The notes beneath the pieces are model-generated. The model was not told where the DNA came from and searched no databases. It was given only the letters and a program-made list of their open reading frames with translations. Shown one piece after another: positions 11,096-21,373 of a stretch of 64,000 bases of DNA (position 1 is its first letter; every line of letters begins with the position of its first letter). The stretch comes from Toxonevra muliebris. Lineage: Eukaryota > Arthropoda > Insecta > Diptera > Pallopteridae. A program made the translations under genes and the position numbers. Where the stretch lies: the NCBI GenBank assembly GCA_963691655.1, contig OY829327.1, forward strand, positions 60,834,079-60,898,078, written 5' to 3'.

Positions 11096-11228
11096 CATCG
11101 ACAAGGTATCCAAAGTAAAGTCACCTGTGCTAGTAATACATGGTACTGATGACGAGGTAATCGATTTTTCACATGGTATTGGTATTTATGAGCGATGTCC
11201 AAAAGCAGTTGAGCCACTGTGGGTAGAG
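11096..11228 (+). CDS. ABHD17: ABHD17-family depalmitoylase, exon 3 (catalytic aspartate)
   Basis: It encodes [20 protein letters not shown] then [20 protein letters not shown], with the acid of the triad in HGTDDEVID (Asp234). The acceptor is TTTTATATAG and the donor GTAGAG/gtgagt in phase 0. The next coding exon is 12 kb downstream, beyond a copia and a gypsy retrotransposon, so correct splicing of the active-site histidine depends on that long intron. Confidence 0.97.
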
Positions 11229-11529
11229 GTGAGTTTAAAATATAATAATTTTTCTTTTTAAAGATTGAATAGAGAATCTAACAACTGGCAACCTTTTCGG
11301 AACACACCACTAGTCACATAATTTACAAATTTTCGGATTCGTTTCTCATTCACATTCTTCTTTCGTCATTCACATTGCCATATATAAGCATATATCACTG
11401 GTTAATTACACTTTGCCTAGTAGACCGGAGTGAAAAAAGTTGTTTGCAAAAAGTGTAAACATTCAGGTAAAAGTTTTTAGTCATAGCCTTTCCATTTGTG
11501 CGACTAATACCACCCTATATAAAATATAT

Positions 11530-11725
11530 GAATGGCTTAGCGTGAAAAGGCGCTAAGTCTACTTTTTATGGAAAATTAGATATTGATGCAGTAAGTATGA
11601 GAAATTAAAAATACATCGTTTGCAAAGAGAATTATGAACCTACTTGTAGTGTTTTTATTTGATGTTAGACATTGATACGCAAAAGAGCTAAGTCTACAGC
11701 TCTCAAAAAGCACACGCTAAGTCAC
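11530..11725. repeat. Small inverted-repeat element (CTTAGCGTG ends)
   Basis: The left end GGCTTAGCGTG and right end CACGCTAAGTC are inverse, with further GCTAAGTCTAC copies inside. At about 195 bp and non-coding it fits a MITE remnant. The arms are short and interrupted. Confidence 0.45.
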
Positions 11726-12662
11726 ATAACAAATTCTTGATTTCAAAGCAGATTGTTTCTGTTACGTAAGTTTCATTCTGTATTGTTGATTTCTTAAAAA
11801 TATAAAAAATAAATATTATATTCGCCACTTGCTTCTAGTTATGTATAACTAGCAGCGGTAATTGTATGGGAAAACAACAATAAAGCGGCAAAGATAACAC
11901 GTATAATTATAGCTGTTATGTATACTAAACAAGTTGTTAAACTACATCAAATTCTATTGTGAACTGCTAATAGCGAAACAAGAAGCATGACAGTTTGGCA
12001 AAAAAACAGAAAAGAAAATGTTTGAAATGTCTGGCGGTGAAAATAAGTTAAAAATCATCGTTAAATATTCTTATAAAGAGTAAAAACTAAAAACAATGCC
12101 CGCGATTGACCGCAATGACTGGGGCCCATTAAAATGTTTCAGCTCTAGCTGCTGAGCAGTTTCATTGTAAATAACATTATAACGAAGAAAAGACTTAACA
12201 ACTTTGTCGTTTTATTCGCACATGTTAAACTGACTGGCGAAAAAAACACAGCTATTGATTTATTTATTTACCTGATAGGCATCCAGATAAAATATTTAGA
12301 ATGTTTAAGGAATTCATGTTCTTATGAATAAATCTGAAAAATATTATTCTTACCGAACAAATTTTTGGCAAATAAATTTTTATTTTAAATTTTTCACATT
12401 TAATTCTTTTGTTTTTTACAAAATTTACAAATCCACACCGTCTTAGCTGATTGGATTGAATCCGATTGAAATTTCATAAAATCGGTTCTTCTTGCTACGA
12501 AAATAACACTTACAAAGACAAAAAAACTGAAATGGCAAAATTTCAACCAAAAATAATAATAAATTGAGAGTTGTACATTGAATACTTTGGGCAATGCAAT
12601 ACATACTCAACATATTTTATTATATTAATTCGGTCTATGGATTATAATAATCTTTTTATAAA

Positions 12663-12735
12663 AGTCAACAATACAGTTGACTTAGGTTAGGTTAGGCAGT
12701 ATAGGCTGGCCGAAGCCACGCATAGATCTTTAGGT
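12663..12735 (-). repeat. Possible SINE/LINE 3'-tail fragment with CCTAA repeats
   Basis: On the minus strand this reads GGTATCGTTACGG, GGCCAGCC and then CCTAACCTAACCTAA. The order resembles the 3' end of the SINE family in this window (GGTATCACAATGG, then GCCA, then GACCTAACCTA near 45245) and the LINE tail at 35334-35351. Similarity is partial. Confidence 0.4.
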
Positions 12736-13338
12736 CCGTAACGATACCAAATAGGAGTCCTATAGAAATTATTTAGCGAGTGTACACGTCATTTAAAATG
12801 CGAGCATAGTTAATACAGTTGACTTATATAACAAGAAATCTATATGAGTTTCAATAAGTTAGTTAAATAGAGCAAACAATTCTAGACGAAATAATGCACT
12901 TTGCGATTGGTACGTTATAACCATAATTAGTCCTGTGGAAAGATTCACGAAACAGTCGATTTATTCCTAATCCAATATGATTTATATATGTTATATCATA
13001 CGCAAATTCAGAGTTCACCTATTCAATTTGGCTGACAACGGGATAAGCGACACAAAAGAAAGCTTTTTCCAAAAATCTTTCACAATTTTATTAAAATATA
13101 TTTTGTTTGATTTTTTTTGCGCCCATATCACAAAAGTAATTGTAACTGTTGTAAATGGATTTAAAATATACAAAAATACGTTTTGCTGGTTTGAGATTAA
13201 ACTGAAGAGAGATTTATTAGCTCACAAGAAAAATGACATTTGTTGATCTGACATAAATTATAGCTCTCTTATTATTGTAAGCTACTATAATATTTATTCT
13301 ATTACAACACCCTCACCATATACTAAACTTAAAAGCAA

Positions 13339-14225
13339 TACAGTTGTTTCCCGATTTAACGAACACAATTGTTGTCAGGCTAATTCGTCAATTCTTTTTT
13401 TTCGCTAAACCAAGTTCTAAAATCAAATAGCCTATTCTTTTAATTAAAGTGACTGCAATGACTAGAAATAGTATTTTCAAAAATTATTTTATTGAAATAA
13501 TCATTCAAAGAGATAGGAACAAAAGCTACATTGTAAATTCATTTTTTAACCCTTCGGAGGGCGCTCTCTGAAAAGTTACACGAGAGGGCGCGCTGCGGCA
13601 ATTTAGCCGCAAGGTGAATTTCATAGTATCGACTGCAATTTTTCTTATTTATAGCAAAAAAATCATTAAAATAAAACAATTGATTGCTTTCTAGTGATAT
13701 TTAAATATATTTTAAGCACTTATTTTTATCATTTTAACTTTGAAAAAATCTCAAATTACACTAGAATTTTTTTGTTACACGAGAGATACCAATTTTCAAA
13801 CACAAATAGCAGCTAAACGATGTAATGCAGAAACCAACGCCTAACGGTAAAGCACTCTGCATTGCAAAACTTACAAAGTCACTTGAGTGGCAGCGGTCGG
13901 TTACTATGATTTGTATTTTAAAACACACAAATTAAACAATTTGCGGCTAATTTGCCAAAAAATAGAACCAATTTTTGATATAACTGTTCTTATTGCAATT
14001 GTTTTTGTTTCTCTGTATGATGAAATAACTGTTTTTTTCAATTGTTTTTCTTTGTCTGTATGATGATAGTTTGTATTCTGCTGAAACACTCTGATTTTGT
14101 TTGTTGTTCGTGAAACTGAGTACAGCAAAATTTCTTTGTTCGTTATTTAAGATACTCAATGGAAACAATTTGCTTGTTCGCTAATTGCGGTTTTCGTAGA
14201 AACGAATGTTCGTTAAATTAAATTA
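13339..14225. repeat. Possible mariner/pogo-type terminus remnants
   Basis: ACAGTTGTTTCCCGATTTAA at the left and GTTCGTTAAATT at the right are inverted around the AACGAAC core, as at the ends of several Tc1/mariner-type elements. The interior shows no transposase frame that I can support. Confidence 0.35.
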
Positions 14226-14291
14226 AATTCAAAAATATAATTGACAAAATTCACTTTAATAAGAATTAATATTTTTTTTTTTTTTTTTTTT

Positions 14292-15056
14292 TTAATTCAG
14301 GCCATATCGTTCAATGAACTGATGCAGTTTTGTATGATTTACAGGCTTGGTCATGATGTCAGCAATCATTTCATTTGTATTAAGATAATTCAATTTAATC
14401 ATGTCCTCAGCCAGTTTTTCACGTATGAAATAGTTCTCGACATCAAAATGTTTTGTTCGTGCCAGGTAATTGCTGTTCACAGCCAATTGTATCGCTCCCT
14501 GATTTTCGAAGTAAAGATGTATTGACTTCAGTGCATTCAAAAATATTTCGCTTTCAAATCGTTTAAACCAAAGTGCCTCTTGTATCGTCGCTACCACGGA
14601 CATAAATTCGACTTCTGTCGATGAGAGACCAATCGTAGGCTGATTCCGTGTAGCCCACGAAATTGCGCCACCTTTCAATTAGAACACGTACCCAGTCGTA
14701 GAGCGACGCTCATCTTGGTCGCCGGCCCAGTCAGCATCGTAGTACCCAACCATTTGGCCTTAAGTGTCTTTTCGATACGTCAACTTCATTTCGATGGTGC
14801 CCTTCAAGTAACGAAGCACCCTCTTCATTGCAGACCAATTTGCTTTACCATAGTTCATGTTGTAACGGCTGAGCGCACTCAAAGCAAAACTTATGTCAGG
14901 ACGACTGATTTGTGTTCCTTGCATAATGCAGCCGATCGCTTCCTGGTATGGAATCAAATCCATTTCTCGCTGTTCTGCATCAGACTTTGTGCACATTTCC
15001 TTCGACAAGCGTTGATTTGGATCCATGGGCGTATTCATTGGTATCTGTCATATTAA
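14292..15056 (-). pseudogene. copia RT end and RNase H
   Basis: Segment 15038-14760 (MNTPMDPNQRLSKEM, IGCIMQGTQISRPDISFALS) is the RT connection. Segment 14678-14292 (ISWATRNQPTIGLSSTEVEF, IHLYFENQGAIQLA, RTKHFDVENYFIREKL) is RNase H, ending HQFIERYGLN and TAA. A shift at about 14680-14760 separates the two. Confidence 0.9.
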
Positions 15057-15216
15057 ATCGACGCAAAACATCGGAAAAATATCGCTTTTGGTTTATGGAA
15101 GACACATGCAACAAATCCCATGTACTTCATCTTGAAATGTGTATACAAATCCTTTTTAAGTTTTGTAATCATCGTGTTATTACTGCAAAAAATTAATATA
15201 TTATCGACATATACAG

Positions 15217-16014
15217 CTAACACGATGTTATTCTGCCCCGAATGTTTGAAGTAAATACATTGATCAACTGCTGATCTTGAGAAACCAAGTCAAGACGACA
15301 TACTCTGCCGCTTTCGTCGGCAAAACACTTCGGCTGGCGCATGTAGATTTCTTCATTCAGCTCGCCTTGCAAGAACGCCGTCACCGCGTCCATTTGATGA
15401 ATCGCCAAATCAAACTTAACTGCAATGGCCAAAAGGAAGCGTAATGATGAATAACGAGTGACTGGAGAATACGTTTCGTCGTGGTCGATCCCTCTGATTT
15501 GCAAATAGCCTTTGACGACAAGTCGCTCTTTGTGTCGATCAATAGCACCAAGTGAGTTTCGTTTGACCTTAAATACCCATTTACTATCAATTGCCTTCTT
15601 CCCCAGAGGCAAATCCGTTAGTTCCCAAGTTCCGTTCTCTACTAAGGCATTGTATTCATTCAGCATTGCATTGGTTCATTTCTTGCTGCCCGCACCATTC
15701 AATGCCTCACGAACAGTTGTTGGCGCGCTTGAATCAGCTATCGTTGCCAATAGACCAGAATACATCACTTTCGCTACACCTGGACGTTTTTCTTCGTCGT
15801 CAGAAATATATACGGCTGATATTTCGCTCGCAGCCACTTCAAAATCAACATCATGGAAGGAATCGTAATTGGGATTCTCAATATTAACGCTGCTAGCACT
15901 CTCACTGAATCCAACATGGGATGCTTTTGAGTCATTATGTGCAGTAACGCTACTACTGATTACATTGGTAGTAGCTTCGTTCGTAGCATTTGCATGCAGA
16001 AATGGTTCACCCAT
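15217..16014 (-). pseudogene. copia integrase-RT linker and reverse transcriptase N-terminal half
   Basis: The linker (16014-15676) is low complexity (SSVTAHNDSKASHVGFSESA). The RT part (15666-15217) has KWVFKVKRNSLGAIDRHKER, the first catalytic aspartate in IHQMDAVTAFLQGELNEEIY, and IYMRQPKCF. Just after the frame breaks, near 15200-15230, the second catalytic motif reads AVYVDNIL, i.e. YVDN instead of YVDD, so a catalytic aspartate is lost. Confidence 0.88.
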
Positions 16015-16229
16015 ATTTTGTTCTTCACATTGAGTTCGATCCAGTTCTGTAACGATGTTTGATTACTCCTCAGAGTCCGTATTACCCTCACTGTCTTCAT
16101 ACGATTGATAATCGTCGTCACTGGATTCATCATCACTGCCATCACCGAGGACCAGCTCAACTCCACTCATATTTTCATTGTGCGTTATCTGCGATGAAAT
16201 TGAATTATTAATGATATCACGTTTTTCAA

Positions 16230-16598
16230 TTACCTTTGTGTTTCGAAAAACGTCACATCACGGCTAACAATCGTCCGCTTTGTCTTTTCTTTGAACAATT
16301 TGCACGCCTTCGAATGTTCGCTGGAGCCAAGAAAAATACATTCAACCGTTTTCGAGCCCAATTTTCGTCGATTTTCCTTCGGAATATGCACCATAGCCTT
16401 ATATTCAAATACTCTAAGCGAAGTTAAGTGCGGTTTTGCCTTAGGCCATATTTCTTCTGGCGTAGTGTTCTTCATGCCTCTACACGGTGTACGATTTATT
16501 AAAAACGCTGCTGTGACTGATGCCTCTACCCAGTATTGCTTATGCAAGTTCGCATCTATAAGCATACACCGCACTTTCTCGATTATCGTCCGATTCAT
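16230..16598 (-). pseudogene. copia integrase core, C-terminal half
   Basis: It encodes MNRTIIEKVRCMLIDANL, AAFLINRTPCRGMKNTTPEE and FLGSSEHSKACKLF, the end of the copia integrase core and its C-terminal region. The catalytic glutamate should lie just before MNRT, outside this frame segment (ER preceding, about 16600). The frame before it, 16600-16755, is broken. Confidence 0.85.
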
Positions 16599-16755
16599 TC
16601 GTTCTATATACAGGGTATACGGGTTGTTAGTTGATGCAAAATACCATGCTTCGTAATGAACATATCAAATTGTTTGTTGCAAAATTCCTTGAAGTTGTCG
16701 GATCTTAATATTTTTATTGTGGAATTTTGCTGATTTTCTATAAATTTCTTGAAGA

Positions 16756-17476
16756 TTACAAATAAATCACACACTTCACTCTTTGCTTCATTGGATAGAC
16801 GAAAACTTTTCGGCTGAAATTATACACAAACGTAAAAAAAAAATACCGAGCACCTCCGAATGAACTCGTAGACATCGGCCGTCGGATGTCGGATAATTTA
16901 CAATGTTTCTGTTGCACGATCACCACACTTCTTGAATGACGCACGCGTATACCATTTCTATTACCATTCAGGAAAGCGAAGCCTTCAACCGATGATTTGA
17001 TGCTCTTTAAATTGCTTTCGCACGCATGTCCCATGCGTCGATGCCACACATTTTGATTTTCTGTCGCAGCTAATGCCGTTACGCTTCGTTTTGTTGCACA
17101 ATTTAGTCGATACAAGTCGTCGACAAGCGGTGCTGCAGCAAAGAACGTCTTTCACAGTAACTTGTTCACTCTTCGGTTTTCCATTGGCCGGAATTGCCAA
17201 ATGTACATCTCCAACACATTGCACATCGAGACGTCCGCTGTCGCCGACAATTATCTCCTTTGATTTTGGTTTACGTAATTTGTACAAATTATTTACATTC
17301 ATTGTCATATGAGCTGATGCACCGGAATCAATAAACCATTCGGTCGCTGCTTGCGCAACAAGTGACGTCAACATCAACAATAAGATGTTTGGTACTTTCT
17401 TTGATTTCGATGGGTATTTATTAGCATAATGCCCTTTTTCATTGCATTCAAAACACACAATAGTAGATTTTTTCAT
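16756..17476 (-). pseudogene. copia zinc knuckle, protease and integrase N-terminus
   Basis: Two overlapping frames. The first (17476-16985) has a CCHC-like knuckle CFECNEKGHYANKYP in which the last Cys is Tyr, then the protease motif WFIDSGASAHMT (catalytic Asp). The second (17115-16756) has the pre-integrase motif VWHRRMGHA and the integrase start GPMSTSSFGGARYFF-like region. The shift between them and the lost cysteine show decay. Confidence 0.85.
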
Positions 17477-17674
17477 ACATTTCCACGTCTTATTGCTTTT
17501 GTATTTTTTTTTGTTATATCAATGCCATCGCGTCACCGCTCGTAGACTCATGCCTAATTTCTTGAAGTAAATTTGTGCATACCAAATCAGTACTCAATGT
17601 TTTCCACTGTTTGCGAGTGCCATCACCATTGGACTATATTCGTTTGGCAGACCGCTCAACATAATTTGATGATA

Positions 17675-18046
17675 TTATTCATCAGGAATTTGTGTGCCCG
17701 ATTTGTCCAATTTATTGACGTAATCCTCCATTGAAGTGCAATCGGTTAAGTCTGGTCGCATCGAATACTTCAGTAAATCCATGAGACGCAAGACACCATT
17801 GTCCTCGAATGCAGTTTCAACCGCATCCCATGCGGCTTTGGCTGTTGTAGAATTTTGCACATACAAATAATTTGACGGTTCAATGAGCAATTTGAGCGCC
17901 GATATTGCATGCAAATTTTTCATGGAGTCTCCCTCCGATCCCTCAATGCATGGCCAGTAACCCTTTAGCACAAGATGAGATTTTGCTGCAAATTTCCAGT
18001 CATCGTAATTTTCTCGCCCTTTCAATTTTTCGATTACAAAATTCAT
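17675..18046 (-). pseudogene. copia gag, N-terminal part
   Basis: Starting at MNFVIEKLKGRENYDDWK (ATG at 18046), this carries the hallmarks of copia-type Gag (LKGYWPCIEG, AKAAWDAVETAF, LMDLLKYSMRP). The upstream codons to 18091 come from adjacent repeat DNA, so I choose the internal ATG. The frame stops at 17675, and gag normally continues to the zinc knuckle found in another frame near 17450. Gag coats the RNA in virus-like particles; this copy cannot make a full protein. Confidence 0.85.
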
Positions 18047-18121
18047 TCCAACTAAATTGGAATTTAATTCCAAGAAAGTAATTGAATACACTTAAATATA
18101 AAAGTCCTTTCTATTCAATTA
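18047..18121. repeat. Left piece of an AT-rich repeat split by the gypsy insertion
   Basis: TTGGAATTTAATTCCAAG and AGTAATTGAAT here resemble the palindromic GGAATTG/CAATTCC pieces at 22875-23110. ATTA (18118-18121) directly before the LTR is repeated after the other LTR (22875-22878), so the gypsy element inserted into this repeat. Confidence 0.6.
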
Positions 18122-18277
18122 CTGTAATGTAGTAATAAACGCCGATATAGTTCAAACTCTGGATGATAAGTAAGTTTTATTCGTTGTAATTCATTAAGCA
18201 TATTCGTCTACTTAGAGTTTCGTATTCATATATTAACAGTTGGATATTTATGTACTTAGAGTTATCACTATTCTATA
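18122..18277 (-). repeat. gypsy 3' LTR
   Basis: 156 bp, CTGTAATG to TTCTATA on the plus strand, identical to 22719-22874. It is the 3' LTR because the element is read on the minus strand and the purine tract lies next to it at 18278-18286. Confidence 0.95.
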
Positions 18278-18460
18278 CTCCCCCAATTAATTTATTTAAA
18301 TATTTTTTTTTTTTAAATAAATTTCTATAATAATTGTAATTCAATGTTACAATTCAATGTTACAATTCAATGTTACTCCATACACCCCCACTTAATTTAT
18401 TTACATTTTTTTTTTAAATAATTTTCTATAATTTTTTTTTAATTCAATGTTACAATTTTT
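18278..18460 (-). promoter_or_regulatory. gypsy polypurine tract and a tandem copy of its region
   Basis: CTCCCCCAATTAATTT at 18278 (GGGGGAG on the coding strand) abuts the LTR and should prime plus-strand DNA synthesis. About 105 bp away CACCCCCACTTAATTT (about 18384) repeats it, with the following T-run/AATTCAATGTTAC segment also repeated. Three ACAATTCAATGTT copies lie at about 18340-18375. The second tract may be an older or spare PPT. Confidence 0.6.
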
Positions 18461-18493
18461 TTTATATATTGGGTATAATTTTTCAAAATTGTA

Positions 18494-21373
18494 TTATTTT
18501 GGATATCGGTGAGGCCTGCGAGTATTACGTCTAGGACGACCCTCATTTGGAGCAACGGGCGATGCGGTACTCTGGGGTACACCACATGCACTGGACCCCG
18601 TCGCTTCAATGCCGGGCGAGATCGATAATGGTGAATGAGTTTCTAGACCGTGCGCCGTACTACTATGTGCGTGTTCATTTTTGCTAGTGTTTGAGTCTTT
18701 AGCGTCCACGACAGGATTTTGATTCATGTTGGTTGACATAGGCTTTATTTGATTTAAATGTCGTTTGATTAATCGATTATTTTTCTTAATGCGACATATG
18801 TAAAATCTACGGCCTAACTTTTCTTCGATACGAGCATCACACCAATCTACTTTATTTGGATCCGAACAATCCCGGATCATTACTTTATTACCAATCTCGA
18901 AACTTTGTTTACGTCTACCTCCATAATATTGAATTTGTTTTTGTTGTGCATTAATAATACGCTCGTGCACCTTCGAATTTTGTTTTGTTTGTTCTTTATC
19001 TAATATTTCATTTGATGGCTTCATTAAATCAAATGTTGTAACTAGTTCGCGATTAAAAAATAGTTTGGCAGGTGTTTCACCGGTAGTACAATGCTTTGTA
19101 GTACGATTTGCAAATAATATTTTATTTAATTCTAAATCTAGATTAATTACATGACCATTCGTTTCAATTTGTTTTTTTATTGCATTTAATTCAGTTTTAA
19201 AAGTTTTTACTGCATTTTCTGCTGCACCATTGGTAGCAGGATAGCCGGGAGCAGTTAATATGTGTTTGATGCCGTTACGGCGCATAAACAGACTAAAATC
19301 TCCTGAACAAAATTGTGTTCCATTATCACTAACTATCTTCTTGGGAATTCCATACCTACAGAATAGTTCACGTAAACTTTCAATTGCAAAAGATGCCGTC
19401 ATTGACTTCGTTTTGAAAATTTCCGTCCATTTAGAATAAGCATCAATTATAATTAAAAAATAGAAATTGTTTATTGGGCCTGCAAAGTCAATGTGGACTC
19501 TAATCCATGGTGATCGTTCAATTTCCCATGGTATTAGTGGTGCCCTGCCTGGAGTCGGCTTAACCATTGCACAATAACTACATGATTTAATTTTGTTCTC
19601 GATATCCTTATCCATACCAGGCCACCAGAAATAAGATCTGGCTACACTTTTCGTTTTTACTATACCCTGGTGAACAGAATGTAGTTGCGATAGAACCTCC
19701 TCATGTAATTCTTTCGGAATAATTACTCGATGACCCCATAGAAGTACTCCCCTTTCTACCGTAATTTCAGTTGAACGTGCTATAAAACTTTTAAATTTTT
19801 CTCGATTTTCTTTAATATCATCAATTACTCCTACCTTTAAAATTTTTAACATTTCTGACAAAATTTCATCTTTTTCAGTTGCAGTTTTTATAGTATTAAA
19901 GTCTATCGGAAAAATATCATATCCGATGAAATTGGTGTAACCGACTTCATCTAAGCTATCATCCGCGATATCGTTCATTGGCAATCTGGATACGAAATCT
20001 GCATTTGCATTATCTAAGCCTTTTCTATACTTAATGTTGTAATCGAAACCTGACAAAAAATATGCCCATCTTTGCATTCGATTTGCTGCCATTAAAGGAA
20101 TGCCAGCAGTTTCATGTAACAGTGAAAACAAAGGTTTATGATCGGTTAAAATCAAAAATTTTATGCCCTTTAAATATTGGTATAATTTTTTAACTGCATA
20201 AAAAATCGCTAACCCTTCTTTGTCTAGTGTACTGTAATTCCTTTCTGCTTTTGACAATGTTCTTGAGATAAAAACTACTGGCCGTTCTTCACCATCTTTA
20301 ATTTGAGATAATACAGCACCTACTCCATATTGGCTCGCGTCACATGCTACACTCGTCTTTAGCTTGTAATCAAAATGAGCAAGTGTAACATCTTGCATGA
20401 TATCTTTCTTAATCGATTGAAAAGCCCTATCACAGTCATAAGTCCATTTAAAGGCAATGTTTTTCTTCAATAATTGGTAAATTGGTTCCAATTTAATTGC
20501 GAAATCTTTAATAAATTTTGAATAGTAATTTACCATTCCCAGAAATGATCTAACCTCTGACACATCCTGTGGCACTGGTGCATAGCGAATAGCCTCAACT
20601 CTCTTATTGGTTTTCTTTAACCCATCTTTAGAAATTACGTGGCCTAAATATCGCACTTCATCTTGCATGAACTTACATTTTTTTAAATTTAGTTTAAAAC
20701 CCGCATCTTCGAATCTTTGTAAAACTTTATCTAAACGGTCCAGGTGCGTGTCATCATTCTCGCCCGTAACTATAAAATCGTCAATCATGTTACGTACTCC
20801 AGAAATACCCTGTACTGTTTTTTCCGCCTTTTGTTGAAAAATTGCGGTTGCGGTATAGACACCATAAGGGAGCCTATCTGAATTAAACAGACCTATGTGT
20901 GTTGACCAAGTAGCCAATTTCTTTGATTCATCGCCCAATTCGAACTGATTATACGCGTTAGACATATCTAAAATGGTATATTTATCACCGCCTTGTACCG
21001 ATAGATAAATGTCTTCGGCGGTCGGTACTGGATGTTTGAAATCTTTAATAACTTTATTTAACGTAACCTTGTAGTCACCGCAAATTCTAATTGAACCATC
21101 TGGCTTCAAAACCGGTACTAATGGCGTTCCCCATTCACTATTTTCAACTGGTTTTAAAATACCCACGCGAACTAATTCATGCAATTGCTTTTCTACGTCG
21201 CTTCGTAAAGCCAATGGAATTGGACGCGGTTTACAGAATATTGGTTTAGCGTTTTCTTTTAGTTCGAGATTAATCTTAGCGAATTTGTATTTCCCTAATT
21301 TTCCGTCAAATAAAGCCTTATGTTTATCCAAAATGTATTTTAACGTTAATTTTCCTTTACCTTTTTTTTGCAT
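18494..21373 (-). CDS. gypsy pol: reverse transcriptase, RNase H, integrase
   Basis: 959 codons, intact. RT spans roughly residues 45-240, with the catalytic Asp136 in ILDMSNAY and NMIDDF (Asp198, Asp199). RNase H follows with CDASQYG (Asp345), Glu386 and TDHKP (Asp411). Integrase has a zinc site (His565, His568, Cys598, Cys601) and the core Asp629 (HIDFAG), Asp683 (SDNGTQF) and Glu719 (NGAAEN). The C-terminal 150 residues are polar and end in an Arg-rich tail (GRPRRNTRRPHR). Protease is not here but at the end of the gag frame. The ATG at 21373 overlaps the gag stop by 17 bases in the +1 frame, so expression may use a shift at an A8 run or restart. It should copy and integrate the element; this copy shows no break. 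Confidence 0.95.
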   Translation of the reverse strand: MQKKGKGKLTLKYILDKHKALFDGKLGKYKFAKINLELKENAKPIFCKPRPIPLALRSDVEKQLHELVRVGILKPVENSEWGTPLVPVLKPDGSIRICGDYKVTLNKVIKDFKHPVPTAEDIYLSVQGGDKYTILDMSNAYNQFELGDESKKLATWSTHIGLFNSDRLPYGVYTATAIFQQKAEKTVQGISGVRNMIDDFIVTGENDDTHLDRLDKVLQRFEDAGFKLNLKKCKFMQDEVRYLGHVISKDGLKKTNKRVEAIRYAPVPQDVSEVRSFLGMVNYYSKFIKDFAIKLEPIYQLLKKNIAFKWTYDCDRAFQSIKKDIMQDVTLAHFDYKLKTSVACDASQYGVGAVLSQIKDGEERPVVFISRTLSKAERNYSTLDKEGLAIFYAVKKLYQYLKGIKFLILTDHKPLFSLLHETAGIPLMAANRMQRWAYFLSGFDYNIKYRKGLDNANADFVSRLPMNDIADDSLDEVGYTNFIGYDIFPIDFNTIKTATEKDEILSEMLKILKVGVIDDIKENREKFKSFIARSTEITVERGVLLWGHRVIIPKELHEEVLSQLHSVHQGIVKTKSVARSYFWWPGMDKDIENKIKSCSYCAMVKPTPGRAPLIPWEIERSPWIRVHIDFAGPINNFYFLIIIDAYSKWTEIFKTKSMTASFAIESLRELFCRYGIPKKIVSDNGTQFCSGDFSLFMRRNGIKHILTAPGYPATNGAAENAVKTFKTELNAIKKQIETNGHVINLDLELNKILFANRTTKHCTTGETPAKLFFNRELVTTFDLMKPSNEILDKEQTKQNSKVHERIINAQQKQIQYYGGRRKQSFEIGNKVMIRDCSDPNKVDWCDARIEEKLGRRFYICRIKKNNRLIKRHLNQIKPMSTNMNQNPVVDAKDSNTSKNEHAHSSTAHGLETHSPLSISPGIEATGSSACGVPQSTASPVAPNEGRPRRNTRRPHRYPK

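Larger units (their letters stand above)
11229..14291 (+). other. First part of ABHD17 intron 3
   Basis: Contains small repeat fragments described separately (11530-11725, 12663-12735, 13339-14225). A GGAGGGCGCTC/GAGAGGGCGCGC-rich patch lies near 13555-13590. Otherwise AT-rich with no conserved coding sequence. Confidence 0.5.
14292..18046 (-). mobile_element. Ty1/copia retrotransposon, decayed, no LTRs seen
   Basis: The domain order on the minus strand is gag, zinc knuckle, protease, integrase, reverse transcriptase, RNase H, which is the Ty1/copia order. Frames are broken in many places. The frame ends in TAA at 14292-14294 and that stop merges directly into a run of A (T run on the plus strand, about 14271-14293). 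I could not find LTRs on either side, and the 5' end abuts other repeat sequence. The element lies antisense in ABHD17 intron 3, just downstream of the younger gypsy insertion. Confidence 0.92.

Noticed and set aside
20607..20837. Plus-strand frame inside gypsy pol
   Set aside because: Antisense shadow of an intact coding region; same for 21863-22139 and 24210-24929.
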